NCBI GenBank assembly: GCA_035297145.1
Contig: DATGZN010000063.1
Coordinates: 124,001 to 188,000 of the forward strand
Direction of reading: 5' to 3'
Source: QHXW01 sp035297145
GTDB lineage: Bacteria > Acidobacteriota > Terriglobia > Bryobacterales > Bryobacteraceae
DNA length: 64,000 nucleotides
In this document: in pieces, positions 57,619-64,000 of the stretch
Layout of the letters: the number at the start of each line of letters is the position of its first letter
Position numbering within the stretch: the first letter of the stretch is position 1
Notes under the pieces: generated by a model
The model's database searches: none
Told to the model about the DNA's origin: nothing
Seen by the model: the letters and a program-made list of their open reading frames with translations, nothing else
Position numbers and translations under genes: made by a program

Positions 57619-58545
57619 ATGGCTCTTGTGAGATCCATCGTATATGTATTTTCGGCGGACTCTTTGGAAACGGCTCGGGCTGTCCATAGATTTCTAGAAT
57701 GGCTTTCGATACTGTTTTTCGTCGGCGTTGTGGCTTGTGACGTGGCGCTACACCTGATGGAACATTGGGACGGATTAGTTTGGAAGCCTGGATGGAACGG
57801 TCGCAACGCTGTCTTTAGCATCCAAGGGCACGCGTTCGCGTTTTCTTTACCCGCGTACAGAGGCACGGTTAGCCTTAAATCACTTCTAAAGACCAACTCC
57901 CTAGTATGGTTCGGCATGGCTATTGCCCTAGAATTTTGCGCGTTGCCGTATAGTACGCGTGTTGATGAACTTTCCGACCGGGAACTCTCATATTCATATA
58001 GCCAAACAATATCAGCGCTAACAATCGCTGGAGAAGCAAATAGGCAGGCTGGAGAAGCCAAGGAGCGTGCAGCCGCTGGCGAAAAAGAAGCGTCTCGACT
58101 AAACAAGTCGGCAGAAGATGAACGCATCGCACGGGTCAATATCCAGCGACAATTAGAATGGCGAAGCATAACCCCAGAGCAGCGGCGGAAAATCAAGGAA
58201 CAACTTGTGCCGGCGTTTCCAACGGCCCTCGTCCAAATTATGGCGATTATGGGAGATGGCGAGGGTTCAGAATATGCTGAGCAACTTGCTGATGCGTTAA
58301 GTCCGGGTTGGGCCATCCATATTGGCTCCATCTCCCCATCTGGCGGGCGTCTCCCCGAGGGATTGCATATATATGCGGCTCCAGACAACTGGCGTTCTGG
58401 GATACTACAAAAAACACTTGAGGCCGCTGGAATCGAGGCAGATGTACGGCCATTACAAGACAGTCCAAACGGTATGAGAATCGGACTTACACATGTTGAA
58501 ATAGAATTGCACATCGGTCTAAGGCCTAGATCAATACGCCACTGA
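57619..58545 (+). CDS. Membrane protein with coiled coil and OmpA-like tail, unknown function
   Basis: 308 residues. Two hydrophobic segments (ILFFVGVVACDVALHLM and LVWFGMAIALEFCAL) flank a stretch with a QGHAFAF motif. From residue about 120 a coiled coil rich in Ala/Glu/Lys follows (EANRQAGEAKERAAAGEKEASRL), then a globular end (TPEQRRKIKEQL, GDGEGSEYAEQLADAL, IEADVRPLQDSPNG). The general plan (membrane anchor, helical stalk, periplasmic-like domain) is seen in scattered accessory genes, but I cannot name a family. The region is clearly AT-richer than the surroundings and lies between two direct repeats, so it is likely acquired. Confidence 0.65.
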   Translation: MALVRSIVYVFSADSLETARAVHRFLEWLSILFFVGVVACDVALHLMEHWDGLVWKPGWNGRNAVFSIQGHAFAFSLPAYRGTVSLKSLLKTNSLVWFGMAIALEFCALPYSTRVDELSDRELSYSYSQTISALTIAGEANRQAGEAKERAAAGEKEASRLNKSAEDERIARVNIQRQLEWRSITPEQRRKIKEQLVPAFPTALVQIMAIMGDGEGSEYAEQLADALSPGWAIHIGSISPSGGRLPEGLHIYAAPDNWRSGILQKTLEAAGIEADVRPLQDSPNGMRIGLTHVEIELHIGLRPRSIRH

Positions 58546-58621
58546 GAGTTAACAGTACGGCCCGTCACGCCACCCAAAAAGCTAGCGCCTTAGGGCAAGG
58601 TATGTAAAGTATATTATTGCC

Positions 58622-58750
58622 CTTTGATTTGCATATTTTGTTTTTCGAGCCCAAATGTTTTTGTCACATTGATGTACGGTCCCTCACAAGATATAGCACC
58701 GCGTGATGCGCGATCCGGTCACATGCGCGCAATGCGCTGAAAGATGGGCT
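58622..58750. repeat. ~130-bp direct repeat, right copy (xylB 3' end)
   Basis: Matches 57085-57215. It contains the xylB stop (58719-58721), the last codons of xylB and the downstream non-coding sequence. Confidence 0.8.
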
Positions 58751-60209
58751 TTAGGGCTGGATACAGTGACGCGTAGAGTGAGTGGCCGTCCTGATAAAAG
58801 TTCGATTCCGCGCCACTCGGCATGACCGCGTCCGTTTCCCGTATGACTTGGCGGCAGACTTCGGGAACGGAAGTGTAGACGCCCGTGCCGACCAATGCGA
58901 GCAGCGCCGCTCCGTAAGCCGATCCTTCCTGGGTCTCGAGCGTCACCACAGGTTTCGCCATTACATCGGCCAGCACCTGGCGCCAGAACGGGCTTTTTCC
59001 GCCGCCTCCCGAGACGCGCACCGAGTTCACTATCACGCCAAGCCGCTCGATAATGTCGAGGCAGTCCTTTTGGCTGTAAGAAACGCCTTCGATCACGGAG
59101 CGGATCAGATCGGCCCGCGTGTGCTTCGCGGTCAGTCCGATCCATCCACCGCGAGCCGTCGCGTCCAGATGGGGTGTGCGCTCTCCCATCAGGTATGGCA
59201 GCCAGAACAGACCCTGCGCTCCCGGTGGCGACTTCGCGGCCTCAGCGGTGAGCGCGTTGTAGCCGATTCCCGGCGCAAGCTGGTCGCGGAACCATTGCAG
59301 GCTGAGACCCGCGGCCTGTGTCACACCCATCACGTGCCACTTACCGGGAACAGCGTGGCAAAACGTATGGATCCGTCCTGAAGGATCGTACGCCACCTGA
59401 TCCATGTGCGCAAACACCACGCCGGAGGTGCCAAGCGTACAGGAGACGATGCCCGACTCGACGATGCCGTTCCCAACCGCGCTCGACGCCTGATCGCCGC
59501 CGCCGCCCACCACCGGCGTGCCGGCAGCCAGTCCTGTCAATCCCGCTGCGGAAGCACTGATCGTGCCGGTGATTTCGATCGATTCGCAACACCTGGGTAG
59601 AATGGCGCTGTCGAGGCCGAGCGCTTCGATCATCTGCGCCGACCATTCGCGCCGCGCCACGTCGAACAGGGCCGTGCCGGACGCATCCGATACCTCGGTC
59701 GCGAACTCGCCGGTGAGCCGGTACCGCACGTAGTCCTTCGGCAGCAGCATCTTGCTGACGCGCTCATAGAGATCCGGCTCGTTGTCACGCACCCATAAGA
59801 GCTTGGGCAAGGTAAAGCCGGTGAGCACAGGATTGGCCGTGTAGGAGAGTATGTTGGCCGTTCCGACGGTGCGGTTGATGGCATCCACTTGCGGCTGGCT
59901 GCGCTGATCGCACCAGATGAGCGCCGGCCGGATCACCTTGTTTTCCCGATCCAGGATGACCAGGCCGTGCATCTGGCCGGAGAGACCCACGCCGCGCACG
60001 TCGCGACCGGTGATATGGGCCTCCGCCAGAGCTCCGCGGATCGCTTGGATGGCCGCTTCCCACCAGTTATCGGGCCGCTGCTCAGCCCACAGCGGCCGCT
60101 CCATGCGCATGTCTTCATGCGGCGCCGTAAAGCCCGCACGAATGGTCCCGCGCTCGTCTACAACCAGCGCGCGCGTACCGCCAGTTCCAACGTCAATTCC
60201 CAGCCACAT
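58719..60209 (-). CDS. xylB: Xylulokinase
   Basis: 496 residues, standard length. FGGY-family features: MWLGIDVGTGGTRALVVDERGT, GVGLSGQMHGLVILD (the MHG signature of xylulokinases), IRPALIWCDQRS, the ATP region VGGGGDQASSAVGNGI and C-terminal RVSGGGGKSPFWRQVLADVM. The enzyme phosphorylates D-xylulose. Its start overlaps the ROK kinase stop by 17 nt, giving a sugar-kinase pair. The last 11 codons belong to the direct repeat that is also found at 57085-57215. Confidence 0.93.
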   Translation of the reverse strand: MWLGIDVGTGGTRALVVDERGTIRAGFTAPHEDMRMERPLWAEQRPDNWWEAAIQAIRGALAEAHITGRDVRGVGLSGQMHGLVILDRENKVIRPALIWCDQRSQPQVDAINRTVGTANILSYTANPVLTGFTLPKLLWVRDNEPDLYERVSKMLLPKDYVRYRLTGEFATEVSDASGTALFDVARREWSAQMIEALGLDSAILPRCCESIEITGTISASAAGLTGLAAGTPVVGGGGDQASSAVGNGIVESGIVSCTLGTSGVVFAHMDQVAYDPSGRIHTFCHAVPGKWHVMGVTQAAGLSLQWFRDQLAPGIGYNALTAEAAKSPPGAQGLFWLPYLMGERTPHLDATARGGWIGLTAKHTRADLIRSVIEGVSYSQKDCLDIIERLGVIVNSVRVSGGGGKSPFWRQVLADVMAKPVVTLETQEGSAYGAALLALVGTGVYTSVPEVCRQVIRETDAVMPSGAESNFYQDGHSLYASLYPALKPIFQRIARM

Positions 60210-61131
60210 TTTTTAGATCGGGTTCAGCCCACGGGAGGTAGCCCGCGCCATACAGCCCCGCCTCATTTCCCAGCACGGCCTTCTCGACACGGGTGTTCGT
60301 GTTGCGAAAGGTGAAGGAGCGGCTCCGCGCCTCCTCCAGCATTGCGGGAGCGAAGAAATCCCAAGCGGCGAGCACGCCTCCGCTTAAAAGGTATAGGGGA
60401 AAATTAAAGATGTTCACCACCATGGCCAGCGTAATGCCCAGCGCCTCCCCCATGCTCCGGAAGATGATCCGGGCATGTTCGTTTCCGTCCGCGGCAAGTT
60501 TATAGACATCCGCGGAGCTGAGGTCCTCACCCAACCCCATCAAGCGTGCCATTACGGTGATGGCGGTGGCGGAAGCGTGCTTCTCGACGCAGCCGTGATT
60601 GCCGCAGCCGCACGGAAGCCCGTTGGGGACCACCGTCAGATGACCGAGCTCTCCCGCCATCCCCAGAAAACCGTGCAGCACCTTGCCACCGGAAATGATG
60701 CCGCCACCGATGCCAGTACCCAAGGTGAACAGCACCAGGTCATCCACGTCGCGCCCTGCACCCATCCACTTCTCTCCCAAGGCGGCGGCATTGGCATCAT
60801 TCTCCAGGACCACTTTGGTCTGGAGCCGGCGCTCCATCTCATCGCGAAACGGAAAATCCTCGATGCACGCGAGGTTATTCGAGTTGCGGATTACGCCTTC
60901 CTTGAGCAGAATGAAGCCCGGAATTCCCAACCCGATCCCGGCCAGCCCGTCCGTACCCCAGCGCGATCGCAGGTCTGCTATGCCGGCGACCATTTCGCGC
61001 AGTAGGGACTCCCGGCCCAGCGAGGGATTGGTGGGGACAGAAATCTTTTCCAGGATCTTGCCTGCCCGTGTGATCGCCGCGGCGCGCAGATTCGTACCGC
61101 CCAAATCCACTCCTATGGAATATTCGGCCAT
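60193..61131 (-). CDS. ROK-family sugar kinase (glucokinase-like)
   Basis: 312 residues. SIGVDLGGTNLRAAAI (ATP/ROK motif), LENDANAAALGEKWMGAG, GTGIGGGIISGG, the ExGH motif GELGHLTV and the zinc site CGCGNHGCVE are all present, as in glucokinase/NAG-kinase type ROK proteins without a DNA-binding domain. It overlaps xylB by 17 nt. Confidence 0.92.
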   Translation of the reverse strand: MAEYSIGVDLGGTNLRAAAITRAGKILEKISVPTNPSLGRESLLREMVAGIADLRSRWGTDGLAGIGLGIPGFILLKEGVIRNSNNLACIEDFPFRDEMERRLQTKVVLENDANAAALGEKWMGAGRDVDDLVLFTLGTGIGGGIISGGKVLHGFLGMAGELGHLTVVPNGLPCGCGNHGCVEKHASATAITVMARLMGLGEDLSSADVYKLAADGNEHARIIFRSMGEALGITLAMVVNIFNFPLYLLSGGVLAAWDFFAPAMLEEARSRSFTFRNTNTRVEKAVLGNEAGLYGAGYLPWAEPDLKNVAGN

Positions 61132-61319
61132 GAACTCGTGATGATAACAAAGGTTAGAGCCCCGCCGACGGATTGGCCCAATCCCGGGTTAACCCTTCCA
61201 TAGCAATTGGTTATGGGACCAATATGATTTTGCTTACGGCGGTGTGGCACATTTCGTGCTACATAATGAAACAGAACAGTATCGCGTTTGCGTCGATAAG
61301 AGTAGGTAGAGGCGGTTTT

Positions 61320-61922
61320 ATGGGAGACCGACGATACATCGACATCCCCGGCAGCGGGACTCACGAATTGCCGCCGCTGCTGGTGCACGGCGCCCAGGAT
61401 GGCACGCCGCTTTCCGAAGTGGTGGACATGGCGGCTGGGATCGTCGAAGACGAGGACATTCTTGGCGACGCGCCCGGTGAGGAAAGTGTCCTCGAGCAGC
61501 GCAAGTTCGATCTGGCCCTGAATCTCGCGGATCAGTATCTGCGCCTGGTCTCCCATTGGCAGTGGGGCGATTCGATTTTGGAATGGGTCCGGCAGTGCGA
61601 GATCACCTTCGAGGCGTGTGACGGCTTGCGTCACTTGCTGCACGCGGATGTTTGGCCCCATGCCGGCCGCAGCAGTTTTGTCAGCCTGCTGCTGGAAAAG
61701 TCGGTGCCCACTCACGGCGTCGGCTTGGAGAATGCCGTGGGCTTGCGGCTCACTTTCCGCCAGCCACCGCCGATCGATTGCTTCTCGAACCAGTTTCTGT
61801 TCTATCTGAATGCCAGCGTCACTAGCAGCGCTTACCAGACTTGGGCGCATCTCGCGCAGGATTCACCTGTATTGTTTCCGCCGGAGCGCTTCCATTTCGA
61901 CGTGGTGGATCTGGCCGCCTGA
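61320..61922 (+). CDS. Hypothetical cytoplasmic protein
   Basis: 200 residues from the ATG at 61320, chosen because the longer frame (from 61173) would start inside the AT-rich upstream region, and AGAGGCGG precedes this ATG. Sequence: GDRRYIDIPGSGTHELPPLLVHGAQDGTPLSEVVDMAAGIVEDED, then helical LEQRKFDLALNLADQYLRLVSHWQWGDSILEWVRQC. No domain recognised; no signal or membrane span. Divergent from the ROK gene, and 11 nt from the convergent murJ. Confidence 0.65.
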   Translation: MGDRRYIDIPGSGTHELPPLLVHGAQDGTPLSEVVDMAAGIVEDEDILGDAPGEESVLEQRKFDLALNLADQYLRLVSHWQWGDSILEWVRQCEITFEACDGLRHLLHADVWPHAGRSSFVSLLLEKSVPTHGVGLENAVGLRLTFRQPPPIDCFSNQFLFYLNASVTSSAYQTWAHLAQDSPVLFPPERFHFDVVDLAA

Positions 61923-61933
61923 CGGCGTGAGCG

Positions 61934-63283
61934 TCAGACCGTTTCGAGCGCGGGCCGCGAGTTTCCTGCCAGTTCCAACCATCGGCGGCGATTCATCCAG
62001 ACTAGAGCAAATAGCAGTAAGAAGGCGATCAAAAACCCTAACGACGCTCCCAAGCCAATCCATTGCGGATCCGGCGAACGAAGCAGCCATACAAACCCGA
62101 GATTGAAAATCGCAGGTATGGCCACCGCGCCGAGCGGCAGCCCGGGACGATCCAGTGCGAACAAAGCGCGCGACAACAGCTCCAGCAGGCTCCATCCGAT
62201 GAGGCTCGGCGCGAATCCAAGAAAGACTGCTGCCACCACGCGCGTGGATTGTGCCGTGAAGTTGCCGCGCTGGAACAACAGTGCGATCAGCGGCCCGCGA
62301 AACGCGATGCCCACCGCACACCCCACCACCGCCACCAATGCGACTAGAGCGATGGTCTTGTCGATCAGATGGAACGCTTGGCGCAATTGGAAGCGGCTCC
62401 GCAAGCGAGCGATCTCCGGGAGCAATGAGTTGGAAACCGGATTGATGAGATACGCGAGCGGCACATTCAGACACCGCATGCTGTAGTCGAACGCCGCCGC
62501 CATCCCCGGGCCGGTGTGCGTCGCATAGGCTCTCGTAATGATCACGTTCAGACCAAGTGCCGCGGCGTACACCATGAAGGAGCCTGGTCTGGCCAGCAAC
62601 GCGCGCCAGTTCATGTCGGGTTCCGGCGCGTCGCCCTCAGCCAAACTGGAGCGGCTCGCAAAATACACAATCGCCAGTTGCACCCACGCCCCGGCCGCGT
62701 AACCGATGGCGAATCCGTAAACACCTACCAACCGCCAGAGCCCGAGTGCGCAGGCAATCGTAAACACATTGAGCGAGGCTTGGTAAAATGCCGTCGCCGC
62801 AAAGCGCCGGTGCGTGTACAGGAACGCCACGTACAGCGCGGCGGTTCCCGCCGGCAGAGAGGAGACCGCTGCAATCCGCAGAATGGTGACAGCCGTGCCT
62901 ACGTATGCCGCGTCCAGTCCCGGCGCGAGCACGCGAATCAGCGCCGGCGCCGCCAGGATGATGAACACCGCCAGCCCACCGAAAATCCGCACAAACACCT
63001 GGTTCAGTTTGCGAAACAGCGCTGTGCGCTTGGCTCCCTCGCACTCGGTAAGCATGGGGACGAAAGCGAAAATCATGGTATTGATCAGCACCGAGTTGAG
63101 GGTATCGATCGGCCCGATGGCGACAGCCAGTGCATCCGCCGTGCTGTGCGTGCCCAGCAAATACGCGGTCAACGCCACTCGGAAGAAGCCGAGCAGGTTT
63201 CCGGCAATCAGGCCCGCACTGAGGGCCAGACCACCGCGCACGATAGGGCTCCCGGCGGCGCGGTCCAATACTCCACCACCCAC
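61934..63283 (-). CDS. murJ: Lipid II flippase MurJ (MviN family)
   Basis: 449 residues with about 12-13 membrane spans. AGNLLGFFRVALTAYLLGTHSTADALAVAIGPIDTLNSVLINTMIFAFVPML is the MviN N-terminus, and the FDYSMRCLNVPLAYLINPVSNSLLPEIARL segment the central conserved part. It flips lipid II across the inner membrane. Somewhat shorter than E. coli MurJ (511 aa), lacking the last spans. It may instead be a polysaccharide-type member of the same superfamily. Confidence 0.83.
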   Translation of the reverse strand: MGGGVLDRAAGSPIVRGGLALSAGLIAGNLLGFFRVALTAYLLGTHSTADALAVAIGPIDTLNSVLINTMIFAFVPMLTECEGAKRTALFRKLNQVFVRIFGGLAVFIILAAPALIRVLAPGLDAAYVGTAVTILRIAAVSSLPAGTAALYVAFLYTHRRFAATAFYQASLNVFTIACALGLWRLVGVYGFAIGYAAGAWVQLAIVYFASRSSLAEGDAPEPDMNWRALLARPGSFMVYAAALGLNVIITRAYATHTGPGMAAAFDYSMRCLNVPLAYLINPVSNSLLPEIARLRSRFQLRQAFHLIDKTIALVALVAVVGCAVGIAFRGPLIALLFQRGNFTAQSTRVVAAVFLGFAPSLIGWSLLELLSRALFALDRPGLPLGAVAIPAIFNLGFVWLLRSPDPQWIGLGASLGFLIAFLLLFALVWMNRRRWLELAGNSRPALETV

Positions 63284-63391
63284 GCTCGGCGCGCGGTTTT
63301 CGCGTGAGGAGACCGGCGGTGTTTCGCTGTGGTTCAGTTGAAATCCTGGGTCGAAGCTAGGCGGCCGGATTCGTGCGCCCCGGGTCCCGGC

Positions 63392-63916
63392 TTATGCCGA
63401 AGCAGCCGACGCGGCGGCCCGGGCAGCCGCGAGCGCGGTGTCGTAGTTGGGGAAGTCGGCCACCTCTTTGACGTACTCGGCGTGCCGGATGGTGTTCTTC
63501 TGGTCCAGCACAAAAATCGCCCGGCTCTCAATCCGCAGATCCTTGATCAGCGTTCCGTAGTTGGTGCCAAATGATCCGTCTCGATGATCCGACAGCATCC
63601 TGACCTTGTCCACGCCGAACGCTCCACACCAGCGTTTTTGCGCGAACGGCAGGTCCATGCTAACGGTTAGAATATCCACGCCCGGCAGCTTAGCCGCCTC
63701 TTCGTTGAAGCGCTTGGTCTGCGCGTCGCAAACTGGCGTGTCCAGCGAAGGCACCACGCTGATGATGCGCACGTTGCGTCCGGTGTCGGCCAGCGAGACG
63801 TTCTTGAGGCTGTTGTCTACCAGTTTGAAATCCGGAGCCGAATCGCCGGTCTTCAGCTCGGGGCCAATCAGAGTTAGCGGGTTTCCCCGCATCGTGGTCG
63901 CTCCTGGTCTCTCCAT
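63392..63916 (-). CDS. tpx: Thiol peroxidase Tpx
   Basis: 174 residues from the ATG at 63914-63916, preceded by AGGAG. GNPLTLIGPELKTGDSAPDFKLVDNSL, SVVPSLDTPVCDAQTKRFNEEA (peroxidatic Cys), and FAQKRWCGAFGVDKV (resolving Cys) identify the Tpx subfamily of peroxiredoxins. It reduces lipid and hydrogen peroxides with thioredoxin. An in-frame start at 63997 would lie in the upstream gene's end. Confidence 0.95.
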   Translation of the reverse strand: MERPGATTMRGNPLTLIGPELKTGDSAPDFKLVDNSLKNVSLADTGRNVRIISVVPSLDTPVCDAQTKRFNEEAAKLPGVDILTVSMDLPFAQKRWCGAFGVDKVRMLSDHRDGSFGTNYGTLIKDLRIESRAIFVLDQKNTIRHAEYVKEVADFPNYDTALAAARAAASAASA

Positions 63917-63945
63917 GTTTGTCTCCTGAATTTGGGTTTGAGCTG

Positions 63946-64000
63946 TTATTGTAGCAACTCGGCGAACTTGGCCGGGTCCGCTGTGGGCAGCTTGCATGTG
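63946..64000 (-). CDS. C-terminal end of an unidentified gene (partial)
   Basis: On the minus strand the last 17 codons read CKLPTADPAKFAELLQ and stop with TAA at 63946-63948, in a frame different from the tpx-upstream start. The composition looks coding, and it would be the upstream neighbour of tpx, but the rest lies beyond the window. No function can be given. Confidence 0.35.
   Translation of the reverse strand, partial: TCKLPTADPAKFAELLQ

Noticed and set aside
1..64000. CRISPR array, tRNA, rRNA or prophage
   Set aside because: No regularly spaced direct repeats of the CRISPR kind, no recognisable tRNA or rRNA sequence, and no phage structural genes were seen on either strand.

Overview
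The window is a GC-rich (roughly 60% by eye), densely packed bacterial chromosome segment. It most likely comes from an acidobacterium of the Solibacter/Bryobacter lineage (Bryobacterales). Three gene families point there: a secreted protein with the TIGR03437-type C-terminal module (1-1497), a VWFA-related protein of the acidobacterial TIGR03436 type (32331-33287), and an ADOP-type duplicated MacB-like permease with its HlyD adaptor and ATPase (24092-28588). No rRNA, tRNA, CRISPR array or intact prophage was recognised. About 65 protein-coding genes fill most of the window, many joined by ATGA-type overlaps.

Left part (1-12 kb): a truncated NHL/TIGR03437 secreted protein; a minus-strand flagellar motor operon flbD-motA-motB-fliW-csrA; a decayed di-heme oxidoreductase tail; the nitrogen operon amtB-glnB-glnD; a tandem SnoaL-like protein; a GAF-LOV putative blue-light sensor; a DUF2061 protein and a 2Fe-2S ferredoxin.

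12-24 kb: a lipoprotein, a small Tad-like cluster (two TadE-like proteins, a TadG-like protein with a vWA domain, a cysteine-less thioredoxin-fold protein), guaB, a biotin carboxylase and its biotin carrier, a DnaC-like ATPase and a degenerate GH35-like secreted protein. A 176-bp tandem duplication covers the guaB/accC junction.

24-38 kb: the ADOP efflux operon; a REP-associated tyrosine transposase (RAYT) flanked by a 44-bp inverted repeat; an archaeal/eukaryal-type prolyl-tRNA synthetase; a Tat multicopper oxidase; a VWFA protein; an ABC-2 type transporter pair; a cytochrome P460; a zinc-ribbon, Ala/Glu-rich protein; and a TIM-barrel isomerase.

38-57 kb: an alpha/beta hydrolase operon, a K+ channel overlapping an ACT/DUF5612 protein, a DUF4097 protein, a xanthine dehydrogenase-family operon (FAD, 2Fe-2S and Mo subunits plus a MoaD-like protein with an unusual tail), a ceramidase-like protein, NIPSNAP, STAS and metallophosphoesterase genes, a second, bacterial-type prolyl-tRNA synthetase coupled to a class V aminotransferase, a PQQ-type beta-propeller, a methyltransferase and recJ.

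57-64 kb: a small AT-richer island (frameshifted small gene plus a 308-aa membrane/coiled-coil protein) lies between two copies of a ~130-bp direct repeat that includes the 3' end of xylB. It is followed by xylB and a ROK kinase, a hypothetical protein, murJ and tpx.

The most notable items are the two prolyl-tRNA synthetases of different evolutionary types, the repeat-bounded island at the xylB 3' end, the GAF-LOV protein with no recognisable kinase domain, the RAYT unit with its long inverted repeat, and the MoaD-like protein with residues after its Gly-Gly. Everything here was read by eye; family names are recognition calls, not database results.
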